This document shows, in pieces, positions 27,740 through 37,255 of a stretch of DNA of 64,000 nt. The position numbers and the translations under genes were made by a program. The notes under the pieces were generated by a model. The model was not told the origin of the DNA. It ran no database searches and saw only the letters and a list, made by a program, of their open reading frames with translations. Origin of the DNA: UBA5336 sp038745855. Lineage in GTDB: Bacteria; Pseudomonadota; Alphaproteobacteria; Caulobacterales; Hyphomonadaceae. Numbering within the stretch: the first letter of the stretch is position 1; every line of letters starts with the position of its first letter. The stretch spans positions 37,615-101,614 of the forward strand of contig JBCDLC010000006.1 in NCBI GenBank assembly GCA_038745855.1. The letters run 5' to 3'.

Positions 27740-27988
27740 ATGGCAGATCGCTCTGATATTTTCGCAACCATCTGCTCTGTTCTTGGCGGATATGTGCCAG
27801 AAGGGACGAAAATCGCGCTCGATACAAAGATTGTCGCAGATCTGGAAATTGACTCCGTCAATGCCTTTGACCTCATCATGGAGGTAGAAGATGCTTATGA
27901 CATAAGCATCTCAATGGAGATGATATCGAACACCCACACCGTGGGCGAACTGGTACAAGTCGTGGAAAATCTTACCGGTGCTGACTGA
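27740..27988 (+). CDS. Acyl carrier protein dedicated to sphingolipid synthesis
   Basis: An 82-residue ACP with the phosphopantetheine serine S39 in LEIDSVNAFDLIMEVED and an acidic surface. It differs from the usual housekeeping DSLD motif (DSVN here). Its 3' end overlaps the serine palmitoyltransferase start by 11 nt, suggesting coupled translation and delivery of acyl-ACP to that enzyme. Confidence 0.92.
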   Translation: MADRSDIFATICSVLGGYVPEGTKIALDTKIVADLEIDSVNAFDLIMEVEDAYDISISMEMISNTHTVGELVQVVENLTGAD

Positions 27989-29171
27989 AGCGAAAAAGAC
28001 AAAGCCGCTCTTCGAGAAGTTTGCGGCGATCAAACAACGGCATGATATGGCCAAGGCGCTCGGGCAGAGCCCGATAGGCGTGCCATTCGACCAGGTGATA
28101 TCGCCGACCCGCGGGCGATGTGATGGCCGGGAAATCCTCCTCTTCGGCACGAATAACTACCTTGGCCTCACCTACAATGAGAACGTCTGCCGCGCGATGG
28201 TTGAGGCAATCGGCATCCAAGGATCGGCCACCACTGGCAGCCGCCAAGCCAATGGAACCTATGGCAACCATACGGCGCTTGAAGCCTCGTTGAAGGCGTT
28301 CTTCGGCGCCGAGAGCGCTGTTGTCTTCACGACCGGTTATCAAACAAATCTCGGAGCGATTAGCGCACTCGCAGGCACCGGTGACCACCTGCTCATTGAT
28401 GCCGACAGCCACGCGTGCATCTATGATGCATGTAGGTTGTCAGACGCTGAGACCCACCGTTTCAGGCACAATGATCCTGATAATCTCGACAAACGTCTAC
28501 GCCGGCTTCCCGAAGAGGGTGGCCGTCTCGTCGTTGTTGAGGGGATGTATTCGATGTTCGGCGACGTCGCCCCCTTGGCAGAAATGGTGGAGGTCGCGCA
28601 CGTTCACGGGGCTTTGATCTTCGTCGACGAAGCGCATTCGTTTGGATGTTTTGGGGAAAACGGCCGCGGTATCGCAGAAGCGCATGGCGTGCTTGAGAAA
28701 GTGGATTTCCTCTCCGGGACATTTTCGAAAAGCCTCGCGTCGATTGGCGGCTTCTGTATCTCCCGGCACGCAGAGTTCGAGAGTATCAGACTGGTTAGCC
28801 GGGCCTACATGTTCACAGCATCCGGCGCCCCGGCAAACATCGCCGCCGCGCACTCCGCCTTGGACGTGTTGAAGTCTGCTCCGGAACTCAGGCACTCTCT
28901 GTGGGCAATGGCGCGGAAACTCCATGCCGGATTGTCTGATATGGGATTCGACCTGTGCGCGCCCGCTGCACCCGTGATCGCTGTGCGCCGTCCCGATGAA
29001 GTGACAGCCGTCCGCGAATGGAATCAGCTTTTCGAGCAGGGCGTCTACGTCAATCTTGCCGTTCCGCCTGCGACGCCAGCAGGAACATGCTTGCTGAGAT
29101 TAAGCGTAAGCGCGGCCCATACCGGTGAGGAAGTCGAGCGGGTCCTTGAGGCGTTCTCTAACCTGTCGTGA
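27978..29171 (+). CDS. spt: Serine palmitoyltransferase
   Basis: A 397-residue PLP enzyme of the alpha-oxoamine synthase family joining serine and an acyl thioester to give 3-oxo-sphinganine. It shows GTNNYLGL, GSRQANGTYGNHTALE, DEAHSFGCFG and the PLP lysine K251 in GTFSKSLASIGGF. The GTG start at 27978 lies inside the ACP gene. KBL or BioF-type relatives are possible, but the ACP/ligase/reductase context strongly favours SPT. Confidence 0.93.
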   Translation: MLTEAKKTKPLFEKFAAIKQRHDMAKALGQSPIGVPFDQVISPTRGRCDGREILLFGTNNYLGLTYNENVCRAMVEAIGIQGSATTGSRQANGTYGNHTALEASLKAFFGAESAVVFTTGYQTNLGAISALAGTGDHLLIDADSHACIYDACRLSDAETHRFRHNDPDNLDKRLRRLPEEGGRLVVVEGMYSMFGDVAPLAEMVEVAHVHGALIFVDEAHSFGCFGENGRGIAEAHGVLEKVDFLSGTFSKSLASIGGFCISRHAEFESIRLVSRAYMFTASGAPANIAAAHSALDVLKSAPELRHSLWAMARKLHAGLSDMGFDLCAPAAPVIAVRRPDEVTAVREWNQLFEQGVYVNLAVPPATPAGTCLLRLSVSAAHTGEEVERVLEAFSNLS

Positions 29172-29182
29172 GGTTGATTTCC

Positions 29183-30121
29183 CTATCGGAACGCACCTTT
29201 GCGGAAGAGCCGCCAGGCCATCACGGGCGCGTATAGCAACACGTACTTTCGTTCCCGGTCGCTGATTTCGATCTCCGCTCCGCTATGCGACTTGATCTTC
29301 TCGAGGATGTAATCGAGCCCGGCATCAAAGGTGAAAAAGGCTTTCACTACTCGAAACGCGCCCATTGGTTTGCCGACAACGCGCCGAAGAAACCATCGCG
29401 CTCGGCAAGCATTCCGGCGCAACCGGCCGACATCTGGTAATGTAACGGCCGGTGCTGTTCCACCTTTGCGGAAAACCGCACCCGCAAGCGCTCGATAGCG
29501 TTCCCTATTCTGCACAACGATCGCCCGTGAGCGCCCATCGGCATCTTCCGGCCGCAGCTCTGTTCTGTAGCTTTCCCTGAGCCCGCGTGCCCAGAGGCTG
29601 TCCATCTCAACCTCTCCTTGGAGCAGTGGTGACGTCTCATTCAGGAAATGATGTGTGGAGTGGGCGAGCGTTTCGATAAGGTCTGCACGCAGGTTTGGGT
29701 CTGGGCAGATAAGCAAAGTCGGTTGCGCAAATCGGGCCCACAGCATTGCTTCAAATGCCGCCCCGCGGGCGCGTCTACGGAATGCGCTCAAGCTGACGAT
29801 TGAATACTTGCTGCGTAGCCGCTCTCCGCCAGGGCCGTCTGCCTCGCAGTAATGGACACTCGGCGGCGCAAGGAAGGATCCAAGTCGTTTGAGCCCGTTC
29901 CCATGGACGTCACGATAGCTGTCCACAAGCACGTAGAAATCGAGCATCTTTCCCGATGCTTCTCCAGCGCGCAGGCTCGATCCGTAGAACAGGAGTGCCC
30001 TGTCGATGCCGCCGTGTTTACGCCTGATCGCCGCGATGAGCGCATCGGCCCGCGCACCGACGGGGCGCTGCTCGGCCGCGATAATTGTCTGGATACGGGC
30101 GCGGACGGTGGCGTCGGTCAT
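29183..30121 (-). CDS. NTase-fold-like protein of the ceramide-kinase operon, unknown function
   Basis: A 312-residue protein, last in a four-gene operon with two Lpt-like permeases and a lipid kinase. Residues about 43-66 (LLFYGSSLRAG...DFYVLVD) resemble a nucleotidyltransferase GS/DxD pattern, so a nucleotide- or sugar-phosphate-transfer role is possible. It has no membrane helix and a basic C-terminal half. In Caulobacter the ceramide-phosphoglycerate genes include poorly characterised partners of the kinase; equivalence is suspected, not shown. It overlaps the kinase gene by 4 nt. Confidence 0.8.
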   Translation of the reverse strand: MTDATVRARIQTIIAAEQRPVGARADALIAAIRRKHGGIDRALLFYGSSLRAGEASGKMLDFYVLVDSYRDVHGNGLKRLGSFLAPPSVHYCEADGPGGERLRSKYSIVSLSAFRRRARGAAFEAMLWARFAQPTLLICPDPNLRADLIETLAHSTHHFLNETSPLLQGEVEMDSLWARGLRESYRTELRPEDADGRSRAIVVQNRERYRALAGAVFRKGGTAPAVTLPDVGRLRRNACRARWFLRRVVGKPMGAFRVVKAFFTFDAGLDYILEKIKSHSGAEIEISDRERKYVLLYAPVMAWRLFRKGAFR

Positions 30122-31083
30122 CGGAGGAAAGTGAGTTGAGGGGATGCCGAAACCTTGAAGATACGATCAGCAGGCATGGGCAGCTCTTCCCCATCCAGCA
30201 CGACCGGCCCCTCGCATGCAAACGTCATTTCTGAACATCCCCTTGAAGAAAGTCCATGTGCTTCCAGTCGTTCTCCCGGCTGTCCTGTCACGAGTTTGGC
30301 AATGCCGGTCCGGAGGCGGCGGACGGGCCACGTACCCTGCGTAAACCCGATGGCATGGTGGCCGCGTCCCCAGAACGGGCGAAGACCAAGGCTCAATGTA
30401 TCGAAGGTCGAAAACAGAGAGAAGGCATGGTCGGTTGCGGGACCACCGCACGGGGCTGACAGTGCTTGAAAAGCGGATGGACGGACCACGGGTTCTCCGT
30501 CCGTATACCGTGTCGATTTCGGAAAAAGCCCCAATTGCAGGATCGCGCGAACAATCGATAGTCCGCCGCGCCGTTTCCTGTGCAGGCTTGTCTGCGTGTA
30601 CAGCATGGCGCGAGATAGCGATCCCGTAGATAGAAGGAACCCGGCGTAGGGCGCCTCAGTATTGGCAGTCTCTATCAAGAGCGTTCTCTGCAGGGCGGTG
30701 AGGCCCTCGCAGATTGGAGCATCCGCGCTCTGTAACCGGCGCCTTAGCCCTTTCACCGATGAGCGCTGAATGCCAACGCGGGCGTGGGCGAGATTGGTGC
30801 TGCCTCCCGGAAGGATACCCAATCGCGGCAGACCTTTACCATCGGGCCTGTGAGCCAGACACGCGGTGAGAGTGGCCAAGACCGTCCCGTCTCCGCCCTC
30901 CACAAAGAGGGCCCCTGGGCCGCGATCCAGATGCGGCGCCAGGATTGGCGTTAGGGATCGGTCGCCCGTGAACTCTACGACGGTGTGATCTGTGGCCTCT
31001 TTCGCAAGCTCAGCCAAAACCGATCCGCGGCGTTTCACTTTATGGCTCTTCGGATTGATGATGAAGATCGGCCCGCCCGTCAT
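30118..31083 (-). CDS. Diacylglycerol-kinase-family lipid kinase, probable ceramide kinase
   Basis: A 321-residue lipid kinase. The catalytic domain has FIINPKS near the N-terminus, GGDGT at residues 63-67 and LPGGSTN ending at residue 97 (family GGDGT and GTxN motifs). The bacterial ceramide kinase of Caulobacter belongs to this family and lies in the same locus, so phosphorylation of ceramide is the most likely reaction. It overlaps its neighbours by 4 nt on each side. Confidence 0.85.
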   Translation of the reverse strand: MTGGPIFIINPKSHKVKRRGSVLAELAKEATDHTVVEFTGDRSLTPILAPHLDRGPGALFVEGGDGTVLATLTACLAHRPDGKGLPRLGILPGGSTNLAHARVGIQRSSVKGLRRRLQSADAPICEGLTALQRTLLIETANTEAPYAGFLLSTGSLSRAMLYTQTSLHRKRRGGLSIVRAILQLGLFPKSTRYTDGEPVVRPSAFQALSAPCGGPATDHAFSLFSTFDTLSLGLRPFWGRGHHAIGFTQGTWPVRRLRTGIAKLVTGQPGERLEAHGLSSRGCSEMTFACEGPVVLDGEELPMPADRIFKVSASPQLTFLR

Positions 31084-32135
31084 CGGACGCGCTCGGCATT
31101 GAGGTTCAGATGGATACCAAGTCCAGCCAGGAGAAGCAGGGGCAGTCCAACCGCAACCATCACTGAAACACCGCCGCCTTCAGCGACCGTCTTCAACACG
31201 CCGTCAAGAATGAAGTAACCGAAGGCAATGGCGATCCCCATGATCAGGCGCCGGTCACCGGTTTGCCTGCGCCCGAACTGCTGCATCAGCGGCACAGAGA
31301 CAAACACGAATCCGATCGCTGCGATCGGCATTGTCATTCGATCGAGCAGCCAAACCCGGTAGGCAGAAGATGGGCGAACGCCTGATCCGCGGAACTGTGA
31401 AAGCCTGTATTGGTCGGCCATGGAGAGGTTTCGCGGGGATGTACCCAGTTTCTGCAAAGATAACGGGCTCAGCGTTGTTTCCCACTTTGTCTGGGGAGCG
31501 CTCGCGCCCTCTCTGAGCGGCACCGTTTCTGCTGCGCCGTACCGCCAGCCGTCCCCCACATAAACGGCCGTCTCAGCGTATGTGATCGCCGAGATCATCC
31601 CACGTCCTGCCCTGTGATAGACCACCAGATTAAAGAGTGTGTTGCCGCGCTGGCTTCCGATCTCGATGAAAGTCTCTTCTTCGGCGATCCAAAGCGAGCG
31701 GGGTTTGCCGGCATCTTCCTCGAGAAAGGCGCCCACGCCGAGCCAATTCTCGATTGCCGACATGGTGCGCGGCAAAGCCTGGTCGATTACAACAACCGAG
31801 GCCACTGTGACGAGCAAGACAGCGGGGACCAGCGCTTTCGCCTGCATGAGCGGTGATACGCTCATCGATACAAAACCTACCAATTCCTGGCGCCGGATCA
31901 GGGATAGGAGTGTCACCAGCAAGCTGATGAACAGCGCAAACATGAAAACCCTGTCGTAGAGCGATGGCAGACGAAGCGCCATGTACCACAGTGTGCCCGA
32001 CGCGCCTGTTCCGTCGGGCAAGATATCAGCGGCACCAATCGAGTCGACGATGCTCAAAAGAGCCAGCAATGCGAAGGTTGTCACAAACCAACGCGCGAGG
32101 AAAAGCGCGGCAAAGTACTGACGAGCCCGTTTCAT
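31080..32135 (-). CDS. LptG-like permease (YjgP/YjgQ family)
   Basis: A 351-residue inner-membrane protein with three helices in each half flanking a periplasmic domain (about residues 140-260), the LptF/LptG layout. LptF/G with LptB drive lipid extraction from the inner membrane. Here it is sandwiched between its LptF-like partner and a lipid kinase, so it may handle a sphingolipid rather than LPS; it could also be the only LptG of the cell. The ATG overlaps the upstream stop by 4 nt. Confidence 0.82.
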   Translation of the reverse strand: MKRARQYFAALFLARWFVTTFALLALLSIVDSIGAADILPDGTGASGTLWYMALRLPSLYDRVFMFALFISLLVTLLSLIRRQELVGFVSMSVSPLMQAKALVPAVLLVTVASVVVIDQALPRTMSAIENWLGVGAFLEEDAGKPRSLWIAEEETFIEIGSQRGNTLFNLVVYHRAGRGMISAITYAETAVYVGDGWRYGAAETVPLREGASAPQTKWETTLSPLSLQKLGTSPRNLSMADQYRLSQFRGSGVRPSSAYRVWLLDRMTMPIAAIGFVFVSVPLMQQFGRRQTGDRRLIMGIAIAFGYFILDGVLKTVAEGGGVSVMVAVGLPLLLLAGLGIHLNLNAERVR

Positions 32136-33316
32136 GGTTGCGACCGGAGCGATTTTTCAGGCCTCTGCCGAGCGCGCGAGAGGTTGAGCGAGGGTAGGGC
32201 GGAAAGAGGCGGCTGCGACAGGGTCAGACTGCTTCGCAGGAAGAGCGCAGCGGCGAGGACCATGAGGACACCGATCACACTCCAACTGCCTGCCCAGTAG
32301 GGCACAGCGCCATCCAGGGAGAGGGATTTCCCCAGTTCGAGGGCCTGTTGGATCGCGATCAAGGTGACGAGCCCAATAAGGATCGCGTTCGATGGCGGGT
32401 TTCGCCCATAACTCAAGCCGAATGGAACCGCGATGAGCGGCAGGATCAGAATCAGGGTAAAGCGCGCAAGTTGGTCGTGAATCGAAACCTGCGCCTCAAG
32501 AGTGGGGATCGATGCCGCATCGAACCCTGCACTCGATTGCGTGCGTTGCCAGAGCTCCACGATCGTGAGTTCTCGCACGTCTTTGCCGCGCGCTCTGAAT
32601 TGAGATGTTTCGCCCGGCGGCTGCCATATCAGGGACTCGAACGAAATTTGCGAGCGAAGGGTGCCGTTCGGTTTGACCTCCGCACCCATGCCACCATCAA
32701 GTTGTATCTCTGCGATGGTCCCGTCAGCCCGCACAAGACGTCCCGCCTCCGAGACGATGATGCGCCGCCCGCCTTCAGGGAGACGTTCCAGGATAAATGA
32801 GCTCTGCAGCGCTCCATCGCTGCGATCCACGCGTTCGGTCCAAACCGTCCAGTTTTCCGCCTCGACGAACTTGCCCTCGCTGAAAACGGTTTCCGCGCTG
32901 GATTCTGCAAGCGTGCCGACAAGGCTTCGGTATTCGTAGCGGGTCAGCGGCTGGAGATACGCAGACACCACGAGAAGAACGATCGCGAGGACCAACGATA
33001 AAACCATGAACGGCCGTGAGATCATGAATAGGGACTTTCCAACCCCCCAGATCGCGACCAGCTCGCCACTGCGGCTCATCCGGCTCACCGTGATGAGCAC
33101 GGCCAGGAAAAAAGCAGCGGGGATGCCAATCCCGGCGTAATGCGGGATCAGATTGACTAGCATCAACCCGGCCTCGGTCAGATTTCCGGGTGAGCGAGAC
33201 ACGAAATCCGCAATTCTAAGCAGGCGCTCGAGCAGCAGAATGCTGACAATCAGCGCCAGAAGGCCCGCGAAGACGCCGAGACATTCTCTGAATATGTACC
33301 GCTGGATCCGCTGCAT
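32132..33316 (-). CDS. LptF-like permease (YjgP/YjgQ family)
   Basis: A 394-residue inner-membrane permease beginning MQRIQRYIFRECLGVFAGLL. Three N-terminal helices, a central periplasmic beta domain (about residues 130-270) and three C-terminal helices match LptF. YIF..IR-type N-terminal coupling helix and GELVAIWGVGKS (the segment contacting the LptB ATPase) are present. The ATG at 33316 is preferred over the open frame to 33379 because the coupling helix starts there. First gene of the four-gene operon. Confidence 0.82.
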   Translation of the reverse strand: MQRIQRYIFRECLGVFAGLLALIVSILLLERLLRIADFVSRSPGNLTEAGLMLVNLIPHYAGIGIPAAFFLAVLITVSRMSRSGELVAIWGVGKSLFMISRPFMVLSLVLAIVLLVVSAYLQPLTRYEYRSLVGTLAESSAETVFSEGKFVEAENWTVWTERVDRSDGALQSSFILERLPEGGRRIIVSEAGRLVRADGTIAEIQLDGGMGAEVKPNGTLRSQISFESLIWQPPGETSQFRARGKDVRELTIVELWQRTQSSAGFDAASIPTLEAQVSIHDQLARFTLILILPLIAVPFGLSYGRNPPSNAILIGLVTLIAIQQALELGKSLSLDGAVPYWAGSWSVIGVLMVLAAALFLRSSLTLSQPPLSALPSLNLSRARQRPEKSLRSQP

Positions 33317-33454
33317 AGCGCTGGCTAGCCCAATTTTTCCATCAGCACACCTATTCGACTGCCGGACAGGTTGGGACATTGCTCACGGCGCTGTGATGAC
33401 CCACATCCAGTTCTCGTCTTGATCCGGTCACATCTGGGGGTGAATAGCGTTGTT

Positions 33455-33937
33455 ATGGTTGCAAAGGTTGTTAGTCTAAGCGCGGTCATCCTCGGGGTCG
33501 TCGCCGCGACGCCTGCGGTTGCAGAGCTGGATATCCGTGCCCATGAGCGCGCGGCGATCTGCGAGAGTGGATCGGGGCAGATAGAGGTTACCGTGGATGG
33601 TGTTGCAGCGGGTGGCATCCTTGCCGTCGAGCTCTATCGCCCGAGCGAACGCGATTTCCTGAAGAAGGCGTCGCGCATCCATAGGATCCGGGTCCCTGCC
33701 CGGGATGCGCCCCAGACTGTCTGTTTTGAGGCGCAGCCCGCCGGCCGATATGCCGTTGCCGCCTATCACGACGTGAACGGCAACCGCGACCTCGATCAAA
33801 AATGGAACCGCATGCCAAAAGAACCGTTTGGCCTGTCGACCAATCCGAAACTGAAGCTGCAAGTCCCAGACTTTGAGGACGCAGCCTTCGACGTTCCAGA
33901 GAATGGAAGGTCGATTACGATCGCTCTCGTGAAATAG
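33455..33937 (+). CDS. Exported DUF2141 protein
   Basis: A 160-residue protein with a signal peptide (residues 1-21, cleavage after AVA) and a DUF2141 beta-sandwich: AGGILAVELY, RYAVAAYHDVNGNRDLDQKW and EPFGLSTN. The family is periplasmic or surface-located and has no known activity. It is divergent from the LptF-like gene and just upstream of the ceramide synthase candidate, suggesting a periplasmic role in the same lipid system. Confidence 0.85.
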   Translation: MVAKVVSLSAVILGVVAATPAVAELDIRAHERAAICESGSGQIEVTVDGVAAGGILAVELYRPSERDFLKKASRIHRIRVPARDAPQTVCFEAQPAGRYAVAAYHDVNGNRDLDQKWNRMPKEPFGLSTNPKLKLQVPDFEDAAFDVPENGRSITIALVK

Positions 33938-33976
33938 CGCTTGCCCACCATGCCACGGCGGGTAGGAGTTACGCCC

Positions 33977-35122
33977 ATGGCGATCTCCGTGCGTAAGGCT
34001 GAAAATTCGAGCGATATCAGCGCATTTGTGAATTTTCCATACGATGCTTATCGCGCTGAACCGAATTGGCGCGCACCCTTGCGTATTGAACGTCGGGAGC
34101 ATTTCGATCCGCGAAAGAATGCCGCTCTCGAGCAATTGCAGCCGAGCTATTTCCTCGCTTCGCGCAACGGGCACCCGGTTGGACGCATCGCATCGTTTGT
34201 GAACCCCGTGCACCTTGCGCATCACAAAGACGAGACCGGTCATTTCGGTTTTCTTGATACGGCGCGAGACGGCGATGGGGAAACCGTCTCGGCGCTGCTC
34301 AAGGCTGCGGAAAGGGACCTTGAGTCGAAGGGGATGCGCCGCATTGGCGGACCCTATAATTTTTCCGTCAATGACGAATGCGGAATGCCCGTCGAGGGCT
34401 TTGATAGCCCTCCAAGTGTGATGATGCCCTATGGCCGCGAGGGCCTCGCGCCTCTCGTTGAAGCGGCGGGATACCAGAAGGCGATGGACCTCTACGCATT
34501 CCGCCACCGGATGGGTGAGGTCTTCTCCACGCCGCCTTTCGTATCCCGGATCAAACAGCGCTTCGACAAGGATCCGACCATCACGGTTCGTCATCTCGAC
34601 CGTTCGCGCCTGTTCGAGGACATCGCTCTCATCGTGGACATCTTCAATGATGCCTGGTCAGACAATTGGGGCTTCTTGCCGATCAGCGATAGCGAGGCCC
34701 GTTTTCTCGCTGAATCAATGAAGCCGGTCCTCAAGCCTGAATCTCTCTGGATCGCCTACATCGACGGTCTCCCGGCCAGCTTCACCCTCATGATCCCCAA
34801 TCTGAACGAGGCCACGCGGGGGATGGATGGTCGGTTGCTGCCCTTCGGTTGGGCCAAGTTGCTCTATCGGATCAATATCGCCGGCGTTGCATCGGCCCGC
34901 ATTCCCCTGGCCGGTTTGCGCCACCAGTTTCACAAATCGAGGCGCGGCATGACGGCCACGGTTGGGGCGTGGGAGGCGTGTTTGAGCGCCCAGCATGCGA
35001 AAGGCGTTCGCGAAGTGGAGTTTTCGTGGGTATTGGAAACGAACACTGACTTGCTGGGTCTTGCCGAGATCTATGACTGCGACCGCTACAAGACGTACCG
35101 AATCTATGAGAAGGCGCTCTGA
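33977..35122 (+). CDS. bcerS: GNAT-type N-acyltransferase, candidate bacterial ceramide synthase
   Basis: A 381-residue protein starting MAISVRKAENSSDISAFVNF. It contains SYFLASRNGHPVGRIASFV, FGFLDTARD and GGPYNFSVNDECGMPVEGF, the pattern of the GNAT-like family to which the Caulobacter ceramide synthase belongs. It would N-acylate the 3-oxo-sphinganine made by Spt. TAGGAG at 33962-33967 supports the ATG at 33977. It leads an operon with a nucleotidyltransferase and a flippase. Confidence 0.83.
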   Translation: MAISVRKAENSSDISAFVNFPYDAYRAEPNWRAPLRIERREHFDPRKNAALEQLQPSYFLASRNGHPVGRIASFVNPVHLAHHKDETGHFGFLDTARDGDGETVSALLKAAERDLESKGMRRIGGPYNFSVNDECGMPVEGFDSPPSVMMPYGREGLAPLVEAAGYQKAMDLYAFRHRMGEVFSTPPFVSRIKQRFDKDPTITVRHLDRSRLFEDIALIVDIFNDAWSDNWGFLPISDSEARFLAESMKPVLKPESLWIAYIDGLPASFTLMIPNLNEATRGMDGRLLPFGWAKLLYRINIAGVASARIPLAGLRHQFHKSRRGMTATVGAWEACLSAQHAKGVREVEFSWVLETNTDLLGLAEIYDCDRYKTYRIYEKAL

Positions 35123-35135
35123 CGGAGTGGACGCG

Positions 35136-35921
35136 ATGGCGCAAGAAACGGCCATCAAGGCGTTCGTCCTGGCAGGGGCGCGCGCCAGCGGAGACCAGCT
35201 TGCTTCGCGGTTCGATGTGCCATCCAAAGCGTACATTCAGATCGCCGGCCGCTCCATGCTTGGCCGGGTACTGGACGCGCTCCACCAAAGCGAACGGGTC
35301 GGGGGGCTTTCCGTAATTGGGCTCGCCGAACACGGAGATCTGCAGCATGCCGAGACGTGGCCCCGCTTTGTGTCACTGCCTGGTGCCGATGGGCCAGCAG
35401 CCAGTGTCGCTGGAGCACTCGCGTCGAACAGAGACCCTTTTCCAGCGCTCGTCACAACCTGCGATCACGCGCTCCTCACGCCTGAAATCGTCGATGGATT
35501 CCTCTATGAAATCGAAGGGCAGGACATAGACCTCGCTGTTGCCTTGGCCCGGCGGCAAGACATCGAGGCGGCTTATCCCGATGTAAAACGCACCTACCTT
35601 TCCTTCGGCGACGGCGCGTATTCAAGCTGCAACCTCTTCTGTTTGAAGACACCAGAAGCCGCCCGCGTTGTCACCTTCTGGAAAACGGCGGAGGAAGACC
35701 GCAAACGCCCCTGGCGATTGGCCTGGCGTTTCGGCGTGGTCAGTGCGATCCGCCTGCTGGTTGGCAGGCCGCCCATCGAGAAGGCTTTCCGCATTCTCTC
35801 CGGAAGTCTGGGCGTTCGGGTCCATCCCGTGATCCTTCCTTTCGCCGATGCCGCGGTCGACGTCGACACGCCTGACGATCTCGCGCTGGTTGAACGCGTC
35901 CTTTCGAGACGTCCCCAATGA
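35136..35921 (+). CDS. MobA-like nucleotidyltransferase
   Basis: A 261-residue NTP-transferase-fold protein. The N-terminus AFVLAGARASGDQLASRF followed by PSKAYIQIAGRSML matches NTP_transf_3, but the usual GG/RxxR loop is altered (GARASGD), so activity may be changed. It contains TTCDHALL and DLAVALARR. GGAG at 35124-35127 supports ATG 35136. It overlaps the flippase gene by 4 nt, so it probably activates or modifies a lipid head-group precursor. Confidence 0.8.
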   Translation: MAQETAIKAFVLAGARASGDQLASRFDVPSKAYIQIAGRSMLGRVLDALHQSERVGGLSVIGLAEHGDLQHAETWPRFVSLPGADGPAASVAGALASNRDPFPALVTTCDHALLTPEIVDGFLYEIEGQDIDLAVALARRQDIEAAYPDVKRTYLSFGDGAYSSCNLFCLKTPEAARVVTFWKTAEEDRKRPWRLAWRFGVVSAIRLLVGRPPIEKAFRILSGSLGVRVHPVILPFADAAVDVDTPDDLALVERVLSRRPQ

Positions 35922-37255
35922 CAATGGCAGCCCCGAACCGATCTGACGGAACCGTCTCGAGGATCCTCAAGAACATGGGGCTGCTCTTCGGTGGGAAGAC
36001 ATCGGCGGTCCTGATCGGATTGGTGGTGCTCGGGATCGCTGCACGCGCGCTTACCGTTGAGGAACTCGGCAGCCTCCTCCTTCTCCATGCCTTCGTCGCG
36101 CTCGTGACTGGGGTTGCGTCCTTCAAGTCGTGGCAAGCCCTGATCCAGTACGGCACGCGGCCCTCCAAGGACGGTGATTTACCCAGATTTCAACGGCTGC
36201 TTCGATTCACCATCGGGCTCGATCTTCTTGCTGCGTTGGTTGCCGCCATTCTCAGCGTCTCGGCATTCCTCGTCATTCGGACCACTCTTGGGTTGCCCGA
36301 TTCAGTCTTCGGATTGGCCTTGGTCCACTGCCTCGTGTCCGCTGCCAATCTGCGGTCGACGCCCCTTGGCGTTCTTCGCCTGCATGACCGGTTCGACCTG
36401 ATCAGCCTCTACGATCAGGTGGTCCCTTTCGTTCGCCTCGTTGGAGCGATCGCCGGAGTGTTGATCGGCGGAGGGCTCGGCTGGTTCATAGGCGTCTGGG
36501 CTGTGGCCGCCGCAGCCACCAACATTGTCATGCCGGCGCTTGCGCTCCGTGAGCTGAGACGTCGGGGCGAGGACAAGGGTCTGTTTAGCGCGGCGCCAAC
36601 CCTGAAAGCGCCAGAAGAGGGGATCTGGCGTTTCGTCTGGATGTCCAATATCGACGCCACCATCAGTCTTTTCGACAAGCAGATGCCGACCATGCTGTCG
36701 GGCGTCTTACTCGGCCCGGCCTTCGCCGCGTTGTTCAAGATCGCGCGGGATATCTCGGATGTATTCGCCAAGGCCGCGCGCTTGCTGAACCAGGTGCTTT
36801 ATCCCGAACTCGTCCGGCTCATGACCGACGGCGACAGCGCGCGGTCAGTCCGGATCATCCTCTACACGAGCCTTTCACTGCTGGCAGTGGGATCGGGCGT
36901 GGCTGTTCTCATCCGAATATTCGGTCCCGCTCTGTTTTCCGTCGCCCTGGAGCCGGCCTACCAGGGTGTTGCCCCCATCGCGACACTCCTTGTCGTCGCC
37001 GCGGCGCTGATGGGGGCGGCAGCGCCAGTTTACTCGGGCCTCTATGCGCTCGGACGTCCAGGGCGCGCTGTGCTCGCACGGGCGGTTACCGTCGCCTTGA
37101 CACTGATGTCCTTCGTTATCCTGGCAAACACTTTCGGTCCGTCAGGCCCCGGTAGGGCAATGGTCTTGGGCGCTGCCTTGGGGCTTGTTGTGACAAGTGC
37201 GATTGCCATGTCGCAAATGTCGAACGTGCGCAGCGCTCAAACCCCGCCCTCCTGA
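35918..37255 (+). CDS. Oligosaccharide/lipid flippase family membrane protein
   Basis: A 445-residue integral membrane protein with about 12 hydrophobic segments, beginning after a short basic N-terminus (RILKNMGLLFGGKTSAVLIG), typical of the polysaccharide-synthesis (MOP/PST) flippases. It likely flips a lipid-linked precursor across the inner membrane. Its last 19 nt overlap the 3' end of the convergent HIT gene. Confidence 0.88.
   Translation: MTMAAPNRSDGTVSRILKNMGLLFGGKTSAVLIGLVVLGIAARALTVEELGSLLLLHAFVALVTGVASFKSWQALIQYGTRPSKDGDLPRFQRLLRFTIGLDLLAALVAAILSVSAFLVIRTTLGLPDSVFGLALVHCLVSAANLRSTPLGVLRLHDRFDLISLYDQVVPFVRLVGAIAGVLIGGGLGWFIGVWAVAAAATNIVMPALALRELRRRGEDKGLFSAAPTLKAPEEGIWRFVWMSNIDATISLFDKQMPTMLSGVLLGPAFAALFKIARDISDVFAKAARLLNQVLYPELVRLMTDGDSARSVRIILYTSLSLLAVGSGVAVLIRIFGPALFSVALEPAYQGVAPIATLLVVAAALMGAAAPVYSGLYALGRPGRAVLARAVTVALTLMSFVILANTFGPSGPGRAMVLGAALGLVVTSAIAMSQMSNVRSAQTPPS

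Noticed and set aside
33476..34594. Long minus-strand frame over DUF2141 and the acyltransferase
   Set aside because: It is antisense to two well-supported genes and resembles no family; typical GC-rich shadow.
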